Source of the DNA: Ruminococcus sp. | Lineage (GTDB): Bacteria > Bacillota > Clostridia > Oscillospirales > Ruminococcaceae | Assembly (NCBI GenBank): GCA_020861185.1 | Contig: JAJBSV010000013.1 | Span: 1 to 64,000 of the forward strand | Reading direction: 5' to 3' | Length of the DNA: 64,000 nucleotides | In this document: one piece after another, positions 1 to 8,310 of the stretch | How the letters are laid out: every line of letters starts with the position of its first letter | Position numbering within the stretch: position 1 is the stretch's first letter | Made by a program: the position numbers and the translations under genes | The notes under the pieces: model-generated | What the model saw: only the letters and a program-made list of their open reading frames with translations | Database searches by the model: none | What the model was told of the DNA's origin: nothing

Positions 1-249
1 GACAGTAGAGTTTAGCACTGTGAAATCCATTGCTTGTTTCACTTGCCGAAAAGGGAGCGTATAACTAATTTCAAACTATAAAAAGATAACTCTCGCACTA
101 TTCTGTGGTTTTTGGGATGCCTGTGCTTCGGTGGATAATATTGTTTGATGATGTGAATAATGCCGGAGCAAGCATGGGAATGGTTCGGATTTGGATTGAA
201 GAAGCCCAGAACAACGTTCCGGGCTTCTTCATTTTGCAACTTCGCACCC
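1..249. other. Left-end stretch without a supported gene
   Basis: No open frame here has a ribosome binding site or a recognisable product. An 83-codon minus-strand frame (39-290) and a short plus-strand frame (105-311) show no domain features. The stretch holds a terminator-like hairpin (197-231), which probably ends a gene lying to the left of the window, and it runs into the promoter at 250-278. Confidence 0.5.
197..236 (+). terminator. Terminator-like hairpin upstream of the HD gene
   Basis: An 11-bp perfect stem (TGAAGAAGCCC at 197-207 with GGGCTTCTTCA at 221-231) encloses a 13-nt loop and is followed by ATTTTG. The short T-tract makes termination plausible but not certain. It would insulate the downstream operon from transcription entering from the left. 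Confidence 0.55.
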
Positions 250-278
250 TTGAAATCTCGCATAAAAACGGCTATAAT
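250..278 (+). promoter_or_regulatory. Sigma-A type promoter of the HD / sigma-factor operon
   Basis: TTGAAA (250-255) and TATAAT (273-278) are separated by exactly 17 bases, with the GGAGG ribosome binding site of the HD gene about 20 bases downstream. It is a near-consensus vegetative promoter. Confidence 0.75.
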
Positions 279-307
279 GAAATCAGACAAGATTACGGAG
301 GTGCTAT

Positions 308-739
308 GTGACCAACCTTGAATATTACTTACACGAGCTTGAGCGGGACGGGCGCTTCGGGATGGAAAGAGCCTATCCTCACCACGGGGATACCTCCGTC
401 TATGCCCACAGTCTACACGTCGCAGAAATGAGCCTCAGGCTCTCGGAAATGCTTCTCGGAAGGTTTCACGAGCGAGACCTCATCCGCGGCGCTCTTCTCC
501 ACGATTACTATCTCTACAACTGGCACAACAGTGGCGAAGGTCACCGCCTCCACGGCTTCCGCCACGCCGGAACCGCCCTCAGAAACGCAAAAGCCGACTA
601 TAAGCTCACCCCGATTGAAGAAAGCATAATTGAGCACCACATGTTCCCGCTGACTCCCCTGCCGCCAGACTGCCGCGAAGCATGGATAGTCTGCGTTGCG
701 GACAAGATTTGCGCGGTCAGCGAATTGGTGAAGAAGTGA
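308..739 (+). CDS. HD-domain phosphohydrolase-like protein
   Basis: A 143-residue soluble protein of the HD superfamily, metal-dependent phosphohydrolases that often act on nucleotides or nucleotide second messengers. Visible motifs are an early His in the YAHSLHVAE segment (near residue 32), the HD pair in ALLHDYYLY (near residue 65), a HAG segment (near residue 86) and IIEHHMFP (near residue 110), matching the spaced His/Asp metal ligands. The start is GTG at 308 after GGAGG; the ATG at 306 is followed at once by a stop. The sigma-factor gene begins 4 bases after the stop, so the two are probably cotranscribed. The substrate cannot be told from sequence. Confidence 0.8.
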   Translation: MTNLEYYLHELERDGRFGMERAYPHHGDTSVYAHSLHVAEMSLRLSEMLLGRFHERDLIRGALLHDYYLYNWHNSGEGHRLHGFRHAGTALRNAKADYKLTPIEESIIEHHMFPLTPLPPDCREAWIVCVADKICAVSELVKK

Positions 740-743
740 TTTT

Positions 744-1694
744 ATGAATAGTCTGTTACAAAGCCTCTGGGAGAGGCACCACGAGAGGCTTTATGCCGTC
801 GCATATCGGATTCTTCTGAACCGACAGGATTCGGAGGATGCGGTTTCGGAGGCGTTTTTAAGGCTTTCTGAAAACATTGACAGATACTCTAAGCTTGATG
901 AGAATCAGCTTCTTGCACTTCTCACTACAATCACGAAAAACATCGCCCGCGACAAGCTGAAGCTCAGGCGGGAGAACATCTCTTTGGAGGACTGTGAGCC
1001 GAGCGACAGCCAAAACGTTGAGGAGACGGCTCTCTCAAGCGAAAACGTTCGGATAATTGAGCGGGAAATCGAAAATCTCGGCTCCACATACTCGGGTGTC
1101 GTCAGGCTCAGGCTGTGTGAAGAAAAGAGCTTTCGGGAGATTTCCCGTGACCTCGACATTACGGAAGCCGCCGCAAGAAAGCGGTATCAAAGAGGGCTTG
1201 AGATGCTGAAAAAGAGGCTGCTCCTCCTTATACTCATACTGATTTCCTGCATACTTCTTTTGGGCATGATTCACCGACCGATAAGAGAAGCACTCGGCAA
1301 GTGGACTGCCTGCCACCGCACCGACTATACAACCGTTTATTTAAGCTCCACCGGCGATTATCCCTCCGAAATCCTCGAGAAGCATGAGCCGACCTGCGGG
1401 GTTGACGGATATGAAAGGACAGTGACGGTCGACAGCTCCGTCTGGTACGCCGTTTCATATACCCAAGGAGAAAGCAATCTTTACTACATGCAATATACCG
1501 CCGACACCTTCCGATACACCGACGTCAGCAAGGATTACGCTATTACAGAAACGACGGTAAACGGTTCTGACGGGCTCTATATTGAGGGCGAATCCTATGC
1601 CGCAGTGATGTGGGCGGATGACGAATACACCTATCTCCTTGAGGGAGATTTTGAAAAAAACGAGATAATTAAAATCGCAGAAAGCGTAAAATAA
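744..1694 (+). CDS. ECF-like sigma-70 factor fused to a membrane segment and extracytoplasmic domain
   Basis: Residues 1-150 form a sigma-70 family factor: region 2 (YAVAYRILLNRQDSEDAVSE) and region 4 with a helix-turn-helix (FREISRDLDITEAAARKRYQ). A hydrophobic helix follows at about residues 160-180, then an extracytoplasmic domain of ~130 residues resembling the DUF4367 domains normally found on separate anti-sigma or sensor proteins. Its two Cys residues (CHRTDY, CGVDGY) could pair. A typical ECF factor has about 160-190 residues, so the second half is an addition. No frameshift or stop separates the halves. I infer a membrane-tethered sigma factor; whether it must be released by proteolysis is unknown. 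Confidence 0.75.
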   Translation: MNSLLQSLWERHHERLYAVAYRILLNRQDSEDAVSEAFLRLSENIDRYSKLDENQLLALLTTITKNIARDKLKLRRENISLEDCEPSDSQNVEETALSSENVRIIEREIENLGSTYSGVVRLRLCEEKSFREISRDLDITEAAARKRYQRGLEMLKKRLLLLILILISCILLLGMIHRPIREALGKWTACHRTDYTTVYLSSTGDYPSEILEKHEPTCGVDGYERTVTVDSSVWYAVSYTQGESNLYYMQYTADTFRYTDVSKDYAITETTVNGSDGLYIEGESYAAVMWADDEYTYLLEGDFEKNEIIKIAESVK

Positions 1695-1755
1695 TTGTCA
1701 CAAAAAGGCTTCCTGAATCGTTTATATATCAGAAACCAGACAGGGAGTGTTCATT

Positions 1756-2265
1756 ATGAAAACGAAAGCATCAAAAATAGCAGTTATAGTCGTGACAGTG
1801 ATTCTGATTGTGGCGTTGGTAGCGATTGCGGTCTCAATCTTTCAGCAGAATAGCAGTATTGAAAAGCAAATCAGCGCCTTGAAAGAAGCCCACTGCACCA
1901 TTTCAGACGGAATCACAACCTATGAGGCGTTCACAGTCAACGACTACGAAATCCGCCTCTATCCCGAGCCGACGATGACCGCCGAGGAAGCTTTGGATAC
2001 TTACCCAAACGCCTATGCCCTCTGCACCGAGGTTGCCGAAGAAAGAGGAATCGAAGCATCAATCGACAACGCCGAATTCCAGACCTTCGCAAAATCCTTT
2101 GCCGCCCAGAATGAGTCCGGAACTGATGAATTGATTCAGGAATGCAAAGCCTTCGCAACGTTCATCGACTACTACGAGAATATCGAGCTGAACGATACCA
2201 TCCTCCGTGGGGCGATTACGGACGACCCGGATGTGGATATATTCGAGTTGATGCCGGAAAAGTAA
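1756..2265 (+). CDS. Membrane-anchored extracytoplasmic protein, unknown function
   Basis: I do not recognise a family. The product has about 169 residues: a Lys-rich start, one hydrophobic helix (about residues 8-28) and an acidic remainder, so it is probably anchored with the C-terminal part outside. The start is ATG 1756, which has AGGGAG 8-9 bases upstream; a GTG at 1747 lies inside that ribosome binding site. It follows the fused sigma factor by 61 bases and precedes a terminator, so it may belong to the same regulon or be its target. This is inference from position. Confidence 0.6.
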   Translation: MKTKASKIAVIVVTVILIVALVAIAVSIFQQNSSIEKQISALKEAHCTISDGITTYEAFTVNDYEIRLYPEPTMTAEEALDTYPNAYALCTEVAEERGIEASIDNAEFQTFAKSFAAQNESGTDELIQECKAFATFIDYYENIELNDTILRGAITDDPDVDIFELMPEK

Positions 2266-2276
2266 ACAGATTGAAA

Positions 2277-2304
2277 AAAGCCACCCTCTCAGGTGGCTTT
2301 TCAT
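2277..2304. terminator. Bidirectional terminator between convergent genes
   Basis: A 9-bp stem (AAAGCCACC / GGTGGCTTT) is flanked by A-runs on one side and T-runs on the other, so it can end transcription from both the plus-strand sigma operon and the minus-strand gene at 2305-2580. Confidence 0.85.
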
Positions 2305-2580
2305 TTATTCTTTATCCCAATACCTATAAACGCTCGGGCACCGATTCTCTTTGACTGCGGCTCTCAGCTCCACAAAGCAACCGCATTCGCGGCAGAGACC
2401 GTTCTCGAGGCTCGGACAACGGCGGCAGAGGTCGAGGCGTGTGGCATATGCCTGCTCGCTTGCACGCTCGTCATCGGGGATGGCGGCAATCAGGTCTTCG
2501 ACCTTCTTATAAAGCCCGTCTTTGTCGATTTCGGCAAGCAGGCATCTCTTGCAGACCGGTCTGCCTTCTAAAGCCAGCAT
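2305..2580 (-). CDS. Small Cys-rich zinc-binding protein (DUF6171-like)
   Basis: A 91-residue protein with a knuckle-like CKRC near the N-terminus and CRRC ... CRECGC near the C-terminus, probably binding zinc. It resembles small DUF6171-type proteins of Clostridia, whose role is not known. I chose the Met beginning MLALEGRPVCKRC at 2580, since the frame upstream to 2661 overlaps the end of the GH51 gene. It lies 16 bases after that gene and ends at a terminator, so it is probably the last gene of that transcript. Confidence 0.6.
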   Translation of the reverse strand: MLALEGRPVCKRCLLAEIDKDGLYKKVEDLIAAIPDDERASEQAYATRLDLCRRCPSLENGLCRECGCFVELRAAVKENRCPSVYRYWDKE

Positions 2581-2596
2581 AGCGTCAGCTCTGCTG

Positions 2597-4063
2597 TTAG
2601 CACAACTCAATCGCCAGAACGGAGCACTTGGGAAGGATGAACTTGAGGCTCTCGCCGTCAAGCTTCACGTCTATGAATGCCTTGGGCTCGACAGCGTCGG
2701 GATTATCGAAGGTGTTGCAGGCGTCATAATCTGCCGTAAGAATCTTCGCAGCGGCGGACTTGAAGCCGGTTCTCGGGAGAACACAGTCGATGTCGAAGTC
2801 CTCCTCAAGAGATGCGTTCGAGATTGTCATGTGGAGCTTGCCGTCGGCGTCAACGGAAACAGACTGCGAAACCGCCGGGAGATATCTTCCCTCAAGAATC
2901 TGCTTGTTCTCGATGTGCGAATAGACGAGCATCGACTCCATGTGGTCCTTATACATGTCGAAGACGTGATATGTCGGGGTCTTGACCATTCTTTCGCCCT
3001 CGGTGAGGATTACCGACTGCAAAACGTTGACCATCTGGGCGATGTTCGCCATCATAACTCTGTCGGAGTGCTCGTTGAAGAGGTTAAGATTGACGGATGC
3101 TAAGATAGCGTCTCTCATCGAGTTCTGCTGATAAAGGAAGCCGGGGTTGGTGCCTTCGATGACATCCGTCCATACTCCCCACTCGTCGACGACGAGACCA
3201 AACTTCTTATCAAGGTCGTATCTATTCATGACAGCATCATGCTTTTCGAGAAGCGTCTCCATCTCCCAAGTGTTCGAGATGGTGGTGTAATATTCTTCCT
3301 TGGAGAAGTCGACCGATGAGCCCTTGTTGCTCCAGTCACCGGTGGGAATGGTGTAGAAGTGCATGGAAAGCCCCCTCATGCCTGAGTACTGACAGTTACG
3401 CATGATTCCATCTGTCCAGTTGTAATCGGTGGAATTCGGTCCGCAGGCAATCTTGCCGTTTGAGGGAATATATTGCTGGAACTGCTTGTAAAGGTCGCTA
3501 TAGTGGTCGACAGTCATTCCGCCTCCGCAACCCCAAGATTCGTTGCCGATGCCGATATACTTGACCTTCCAGGGCTCTTCCCTGCCGTTCTTCTTTCGGA
3601 GGTCGGTCATCGGGGAGACGTTCGAGGAGGTCATGTATTCAACCCACTCGGCGGCTTCCTGAACGGTTCCGGAGCCGAGGTTTACCGCAACATAGGCGTC
3701 ACAACCGATGAGCTCGCAAAAATCGAGAAACTCGTGAGTGCCAAAGCTGTTATCTTCAGTCACTCCGCCCCAGTGGATATTGACGATTTTGCGCCGCTCC
3801 TCAGGACTACCGATGCCGTCCTTCCAGTGATAAGTGTCGGCGAAGCATCCGCCCGGCCAACGGAGAACCGGAATCTTGATAGCCTTCAAAGCCTCGACAA
3901 CGTCCTTACGGTAGCCGTTGATGTTCGGAATCGGGCTGTCCTTGCCGACGTAGATTCCGCCATAGATGCACCTTCCGAGATGCTCGGCGAAGTGCCCGTA
4001 GATTTCCTTGTTTATCTTGCTGATTTTGTTTGTCGTGTCTACTGTCATTTTGAGCTGTGACAT
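2597..4063 (-). CDS. GH51 alpha-L-arabinofuranosidase
   Basis: A 488-residue enzyme that removes arabinofuranosyl side chains from arabinan or arabinoxylan fragments. The GH51 signature IYGHFAEHLGRCIYGG is near the N-terminus, the acid/base Glu is E175 in GNESWG and the nucleophile E294 in VVDEWG, followed by a C-terminal beta-sandwich. There is no signal peptide, so it acts in the cytoplasm on imported oligosaccharides. Length is normal for the family. AGGAGG stands 7 bases before the ATG. It has its own promoter (4133-4162). No arabinose transport genes lie next to it. Confidence 0.93.
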   Translation of the reverse strand: MSQLKMTVDTTNKISKINKEIYGHFAEHLGRCIYGGIYVGKDSPIPNINGYRKDVVEALKAIKIPVLRWPGGCFADTYHWKDGIGSPEERRKIVNIHWGGVTEDNSFGTHEFLDFCELIGCDAYVAVNLGSGTVQEAAEWVEYMTSSNVSPMTDLRKKNGREEPWKVKYIGIGNESWGCGGGMTVDHYSDLYKQFQQYIPSNGKIACGPNSTDYNWTDGIMRNCQYSGMRGLSMHFYTIPTGDWSNKGSSVDFSKEEYYTTISNTWEMETLLEKHDAVMNRYDLDKKFGLVVDEWGVWTDVIEGTNPGFLYQQNSMRDAILASVNLNLFNEHSDRVMMANIAQMVNVLQSVILTEGERMVKTPTYHVFDMYKDHMESMLVYSHIENKQILEGRYLPAVSQSVSVDADGKLHMTISNASLEEDFDIDCVLPRTGFKSAAAKILTADYDACNTFDNPDAVEPKAFIDVKLDGESLKFILPKCSVLAIELC

Positions 4064-4132
4064 TGAGTTATCCTCCTCGAATTTAATAAGTCATATTTTT
4101 CCGCAGGATTGTAGAAGCAACCCTATAGGCTT

Positions 4133-4162
4133 ATTTTACACTCTATGCAGGGCTCTTGTCAA
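4133..4162 (-). promoter_or_regulatory. Promoter of the arabinofuranosidase gene
   Basis: On the minus strand TTGACA (4157-4162) and TAAAAT (4133-4138) are separated by 18 bases, about 70 bases before the GH51 start codon. The leader between shows no clear operator or riboswitch. Confidence 0.65.
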
Positions 4163-4210
4163 TAGAAATTGATTGATGAATGCTGACGAGTTTGTTGACG
4201 GATGATAAGA

Positions 4211-4244
4211 TAAAAAAACCGGCAGAGCGCAACGCCCTGCCGGT
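4211..4244 (-). terminator. Intrinsic terminator of prfC
   Basis: A GC-rich stem (ACCGGCAGGGCG / CGCTCTGCCGGT on the minus strand, one mismatch) is followed by a run of seven T. It lies 15 bases after the prfC stop codon. Confidence 0.9.
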
Positions 4245-4258
4245 TTTGTTTTGCGTAT

Positions 4259-5869
4259 TTAATTCCTGCTGAACTCTTTAAGTTTAAGCCCTTCGTTCTT
4301 CTCAAGTGCCCAGCGGATGTTCCATTCGCTTGTGAAGAGGAGAAGCGGGTTGCCGTGGAAGTCCTCGACGATTCGGGTGTCGGAGCTAAGATTCAGCTTC
4401 TTCGGGTCGATGGCGCCGTCCTCCATGTCAATCCACCTGATATACTGGTACGGGAGCGACTCGCTGATGAGCTCGACGCCGTACTCGGTTCTCATTCTGT
4501 GCTCGAAAACGTCGAACTGGAGCATGCCGACGACGCCGACGATGACCTCTTCCATGCCGGTGTCAGGCTCACGGAAAATCTGGACTGCGCCTTCCTGCGC
4601 TATCTGCGTTGCGCCCTTGACAAACTGCTTGCGCTTCATGGTGTCCTTGTGGCGGATTCTGGCGAAGTGCTCCGGCGCGAAGGTCGGGATTCCGTCGAAT
4701 CGGAGCTCGTGCCCGGGCGAGCAGACGGTGTCGCCGATTGAGAAGATTCCCGGGTCGAAAACGCCGATGATGTCTCCGGCATACGCCTCGTCGATGATTT
4801 CGCGTTCCTGCGCCATCATCTGCTGAGGCTGGGAAAGCCTCATCTTCTTCATCCCGCCCTGAACGTGGCAGACTTCCATATCGCGGGTAAACTTGCCGGA
4901 GCAAATTCTCATGAATGTGAGCCTGTCCCGGTGCGCCTTGTTCATGTTCGCCTGAATCTTGAAGACAAACGCCGAGAAATAGTCGTCGGTCGGATTGACG
5001 GTGCCCTTGTCGCTGTTTCGGGGGAGCGGCGGGCTCGTCATCTTGAGGAACCCTTCAAGGAACGGCTCAACGCCGAAGTTATTTAAAGCCGAGCCGAAGA
5101 AGACAGGCGAAAGCTCTCCCCTTGCCACTCTCTCGGCATCATACTCATCGCTTGCGCCATCGAGGAGCTCGATGTCCTCCATCAGCTGATTGTAATTTAT
5201 CTCGCCGATTACGGACTTTAAGTTCGGGTCGTCGATGTCAAGCTCACGGGAATCAACCTCATGCTGACCGCCGTTTGCGGAATATGTGATTACTTTTTTG
5301 CGCTCGCGGTCGTAGATTCCCTTGAAGTCGACGCCGCTTCCAATTGCCCAGTTCATCGGGCAGGTCGAGATGCCGAGCTCGTCCTCTATCTGTGAAAGAA
5401 GGTCAAACGAGTTCTTTGCGTCGCGGTCGAGCTTGTTTATAAAAGTGAATATCGGGATGTGCCGCATGACACAGACCTTGAAGAGCTTTCGGGTCTGGTT
5501 CTCAACGCCCTTCGCCGCGTCGATGACCATAACCGCCGAGTCGACCGCCATCAGCGTGCGATATGTGTCCTCCGAGAAGTCTTGATGTCCCGGAGTGTCG
5601 AGGATGTTTATGCAGAAGCCCTCGTACTCGAACTGCATGACAGAGCTCGTAACTGAGATTCCACGTTGCTTTTCGATTTCCATCCAGTCGGAAACGGCGT
5701 GACGGTCGGTCTTCTTGCCCTTTACCGAGCCGGCAAGAGCAATCGCTCCGCCATAGAGAAGCAGTTTTTCGGTCAGGGTCGTTTTGCCCGCATCCGGGTG
5801 AGATATGATGGCGAAGGTCCTCCGCCGGTTGATTTCTTGTTCAAGTTCAGCCAAAGCCGAATCCCCCAT
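4259..5869 (-). CDS. prfC: Peptide chain release factor 3
   Basis: A 536-residue translational GTPase that recycles RF1/RF2 from the ribosome after termination. Motifs: P-loop HPDAGKTTLTEK near residue 25, DTPGHQDFSEDTYR (G3) and INKLDRD (G4), then the domain II/III sequence typical of RF3 rather than EF-G. The ATG at 5869 has no upstream Shine-Dalgarno sequence, but GGGGGA just after it stands 6 bases before a TTG at 5854 (giving MAELEQEINRRR), which may be the true start. It is monocistronic, with promoter 5898-5926 and a strong terminator. Confidence 0.95.
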   Translation of the reverse strand: MGDSALAELEQEINRRRTFAIISHPDAGKTTLTEKLLLYGGAIALAGSVKGKKTDRHAVSDWMEIEKQRGISVTSSVMQFEYEGFCINILDTPGHQDFSEDTYRTLMAVDSAVMVIDAAKGVENQTRKLFKVCVMRHIPIFTFINKLDRDAKNSFDLLSQIEDELGISTCPMNWAIGSGVDFKGIYDRERKKVITYSANGGQHEVDSRELDIDDPNLKSVIGEINYNQLMEDIELLDGASDEYDAERVARGELSPVFFGSALNNFGVEPFLEGFLKMTSPPLPRNSDKGTVNPTDDYFSAFVFKIQANMNKAHRDRLTFMRICSGKFTRDMEVCHVQGGMKKMRLSQPQQMMAQEREIIDEAYAGDIIGVFDPGIFSIGDTVCSPGHELRFDGIPTFAPEHFARIRHKDTMKRKQFVKGATQIAQEGAVQIFREPDTGMEEVIVGVVGMLQFDVFEHRMRTEYGVELISESLPYQYIRWIDMEDGAIDPKKLNLSSDTRIVEDFHGNPLLLFTSEWNIRWALEKNEGLKLKEFSRN

Positions 5870-5897
5870 TCATGATTGCGTTATTTGTCCAGTGATT

Positions 5898-5926
5898 ATG
5901 ATAGCACATTGGGGCAAAGATTGCAA
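5898..5926 (-). promoter_or_regulatory. Promoter of prfC
   Basis: TTGCAA (5921-5926) and TATCAT (5898-5903) on the minus strand are 17 bases apart. Transcription would begin near 5890, leaving a short leader of about 20-35 bases. Confidence 0.6.
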
Positions 5927-6131
5927 GAATAAATCCGATAAAAACCACATAAAAGCAACGTCGACAACCCAATTAAGATTGCCGACGCTCTGAAAAATGT
6001 GGAAGGGCTGAAAAGCCGCGAAACTGACGATTTTACGGAAAACATTCATAGCAGGTTTTGTCCAACCAGACGGACTCAAACCTTACAGATTATAATACCA
6101 CATATTAGTCTGAAAAGCAAGCGTATTTTTC
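5927..6131. other. Middle of the prfC-ktrB divergent spacer, nothing identified
   Basis: The prfC promoter and the ktrB promoter sit at the two ends of this 327-base spacer. Between them I see no gene with a ribosome binding site. A TATAAT on the minus strand near 6088 lacks a good -35 partner. No riboswitch resembling the c-di-AMP class that controls many ktr genes was visible. Confidence 0.4.
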
Positions 6132-6160
6132 TTGCTTTTTGCAAAGAAATGTGATAACAT
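6132..6160 (+). promoter_or_regulatory. Possible promoter of ktrBA
   Basis: TTGCTT (6132-6137) and TAACAT (6155-6160) with a 17-base gap lie about 40 bases before the ktrB start. The -10 element is imperfect. Confidence 0.4.
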
Positions 6161-6196
6161 GTTTTTATACTGAGATGAAAGGAGCCGTGCCGCCTT

Positions 6197-7594
6197 ATGC
6201 TTTTGAGGAGTTCGAAGAAAGAAACCAACACGGGAAGATACGAGCCTCCGGAACGGGCTCGCCCCGCAAAGCCGTTTTCAAGAACCAAGCAGATTATGCT
6301 CGGATTCCTGATTATTATTTTAATAGGCTCGCTCCTTTTAATGCTCCCGATTTCGACGAAGGAGGGGCAGACGACCGACTATTCGGGCGCTCTCTTCACG
6401 TCCGTTTCCGCGACCTGCGTAACGGGGCTCGTCGTCTACGACACCTATACGCACTGGACGATTTTCGGTCAGCTCGTCATCCTCCTGATGATTCAGATCG
6501 GCGGCTTGGGGCTCATCACGATTACAAGCTTTGCGATGATTATTCTGCGGCGGCGAATCGGGCTTAACTCCCGGGAGCTGATCCGCGAAAGCCTCAACAC
6601 TCCCCAGCTTCACGGCAGTGTCCGCCTTGTCCGGACGATTATCCGGGGAACCCTCTTGGTTGAGGGCATCGGCGCGCTTTTACTTTCGATAAGATTCGTC
6701 CCACAGCTCGGCTTCGGGCGGGGCATCTACTACGGAATATTCCACTCAATCTCGGCGTTCTGCAACGCCGGCTTCGACCTGATGGGCTATCAGGGCGAGT
6801 TCTCCTCGCTGACGGCGTACACAACCGACCCGCTCGTCTCAATCGTCATCATGCTTTTGATACTCATCGGCGGCATCGGCTTCCTCGTCTGGGACGACAT
6901 TCTCGTCAACAAGTATCACTTCAGGAGATACAGGCTCCAGACAAAAATCGTCCTTGTGATGACGGCAATACTCGTCTTCGGCGGAGCGCTTCTCTTCTCT
7001 GTTTTCGAATATTCGAACCTCATGGCGGATATGAATCTTGGGGAGAAAATTCTTGCATCCTTCTTCGCTTCCGTCACTCCGAGAACGGCGGGCTTCAATA
7101 CTATCAGCCTTTCCGAAATGACGAATGCAAGCAAGCTTCTGACGGTTATCTTCATGTTCATCGGAGGCTGTCCCGGGTCGACCGCAGGCGGCGTGAAGGT
7201 CACGACAGTCGCCGTGATATTCCTATACATAAAGTCCTATCTCCTGCACACCGAGGACTGCGTCGTCTTCAACCGCAGGCTCGACAAGGACGCTATGAAG
7301 CGCGCCAGCGTTATCATCTTCATAAACCTGTCTCTGGCGCTCGTGATGCTCTTCGTCATCATGGCGACGCAGGACTTCGACCCATTGGACGTCATGCTCG
7401 AGGTCTTCTCGGCGACGGGAACGGTCGGGCTCTCTGCGGGGATAACTTCGTCACTCAACACCGTCTCAAGAACGGGAATTATGATATTAATGTACCTCGG
7501 AAGAGTCGGAAGCCTCACGTTTGCGATGTCCTTCACGGAGCGACGCACGAAGGGAGTCGTCCGCTATCCCGAGGAAAGAGTAATTATCGGATAA
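6197..7594 (+). CDS. ktrB: Potassium uptake membrane subunit, KtrB/TrkH family
   Basis: A 465-residue polytopic membrane protein forming the ion path of a Ktr-type K+ (or Na+-driven K+) uptake system. Four selectivity-filter loops can be seen: TCVTGL, FCNAGFD, PRTAGFN and GTVGLSAG, each with the central Gly that lines the K+ pore. The N-terminus is basic and Pro-rich (TGRYEPPERARPAKPFSRT) and precedes the first helix. The start follows AAAGGAG by about 12 bases. The regulatory subunit KtrA lies 18 bases downstream, so the pair forms one operon ending at 8270-8304. Confidence 0.93.
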   Translation: MLLRSSKKETNTGRYEPPERARPAKPFSRTKQIMLGFLIIILIGSLLLMLPISTKEGQTTDYSGALFTSVSATCVTGLVVYDTYTHWTIFGQLVILLMIQIGGLGLITITSFAMIILRRRIGLNSRELIRESLNTPQLHGSVRLVRTIIRGTLLVEGIGALLLSIRFVPQLGFGRGIYYGIFHSISAFCNAGFDLMGYQGEFSSLTAYTTDPLVSIVIMLLILIGGIGFLVWDDILVNKYHFRRYRLQTKIVLVMTAILVFGGALLFSVFEYSNLMADMNLGEKILASFFASVTPRTAGFNTISLSEMTNASKLLTVIFMFIGGCPGSTAGGVKVTTVAVIFLYIKSYLLHTEDCVVFNRRLDKDAMKRASVIIFINLSLALVMLFVIMATQDFDPLDVMLEVFSATGTVGLSAGITSSLNTVSRTGIMILMYLGRVGSLTFAMSFTERRTKGVVRYPEERVIIG

Positions 7595-7612
7595 AAGAAG
7601 GGAGAAACCATC

Positions 7613-8260
7613 ATGAAATCAATTCTTATAATCGGTCTCGGCGACTTCGGGCACTACCTCTGCCGGGAGCTCATGCAATTCAAGAACGAAATTATGATTA
7701 TCGACTCGGACGAGACGGCTCTCGAAGACCTCACCGGGCTCGTGACAAGCAGTCTTATCGGCGATTGCACCCGCGAAAGCGTGCTCAAGAGCATCGGGGT
7801 TCAGAACTTCGACATCTGCTTTGTCTGCCTGAGCGGCAACTTTCAGGCGAATCTTGAAGTCACAAGCCTGCTCAAGGATTTGGGAGCGAAGTACGTCGTA
7901 AGTCAGGCGAGAAGCGAGGTTCACTCGAAGTTCCTCCTCCGCAACGGCGCCGACGAGGTAATCCACCCGAACAAAGTCTCCGCCAAGCGTGCGGCGGTCA
8001 AGTACTCAAGCGACAGGGTTTTCGACTATATCGACCTCGGCGACGGCTACTCGATTTACGAGATTACGCCGCTCAAGGAGTGGGTGAACAAGAGCATCCT
8101 CGACTCCAACATCCGGGCAAGATACGACATGTACATAATCGGCATCGTCTCAAAAGACGACACCTCGAACTATATGCCCTCCCCGCAGACGGTAATCGAA
8201 CCCGATGACCACCTGATGGTTTTGGCACATGAGTCGACGATGAAGAAGTTTATGGTGTGA
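7613..8260 (+). CDS. ktrA: Potassium uptake regulatory subunit KtrA (RCK domains)
   Basis: A 215-residue cytoplasmic gating protein. The N-terminal RCK Rossmann fold starts with GLGDFGHYLCREL, followed by the acidic IIDSDE that binds the nucleotide ribose; the C-terminal RCK_C domain spans about residues 135-215. In this family ATP/ADP and c-di-AMP binding control opening of KtrB. AAGGGAGA precedes the ATG. Length is normal. Confidence 0.93.
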   Translation: MKSILIIGLGDFGHYLCRELMQFKNEIMIIDSDETALEDLTGLVTSSLIGDCTRESVLKSIGVQNFDICFVCLSGNFQANLEVTSLLKDLGAKYVVSQARSEVHSKFLLRNGADEVIHPNKVSAKRAAVKYSSDRVFDYIDLGDGYSIYEITPLKEWVNKSILDSNIRARYDMYIIGIVSKDDTSNYMPSPQTVIEPDDHLMVLAHESTMKKFMV

Positions 8261-8269
8261 ATATAGCAC

Positions 8270-8304
8270 AAAAAAAGAAGGTCTCAAAGAGACCTTCTTT
8301 TTTT
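8270..8304. terminator. Bidirectional terminator between ktrA and the ABC permease gene
   Basis: A perfect 9-bp stem GAAGGTCTC / GAGACCTTC with a 3-base loop is flanked by seven A and seven T. It can serve both converging transcripts. Confidence 0.92.
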
Positions 8305-8310
8305 ATAGGT

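Noticed and set aside
39..311. Open frames on both strands at the left end (83 and 68 codons)
   Set aside because: No ribosome binding site, no domain features, and they run across a terminator hairpin and promoter.
5870..6196. c-di-AMP riboswitch upstream of ktrB
   Set aside because: The likely promoter lies only about 40 bases before the start codon, leaving no room for an aptamer and terminator.
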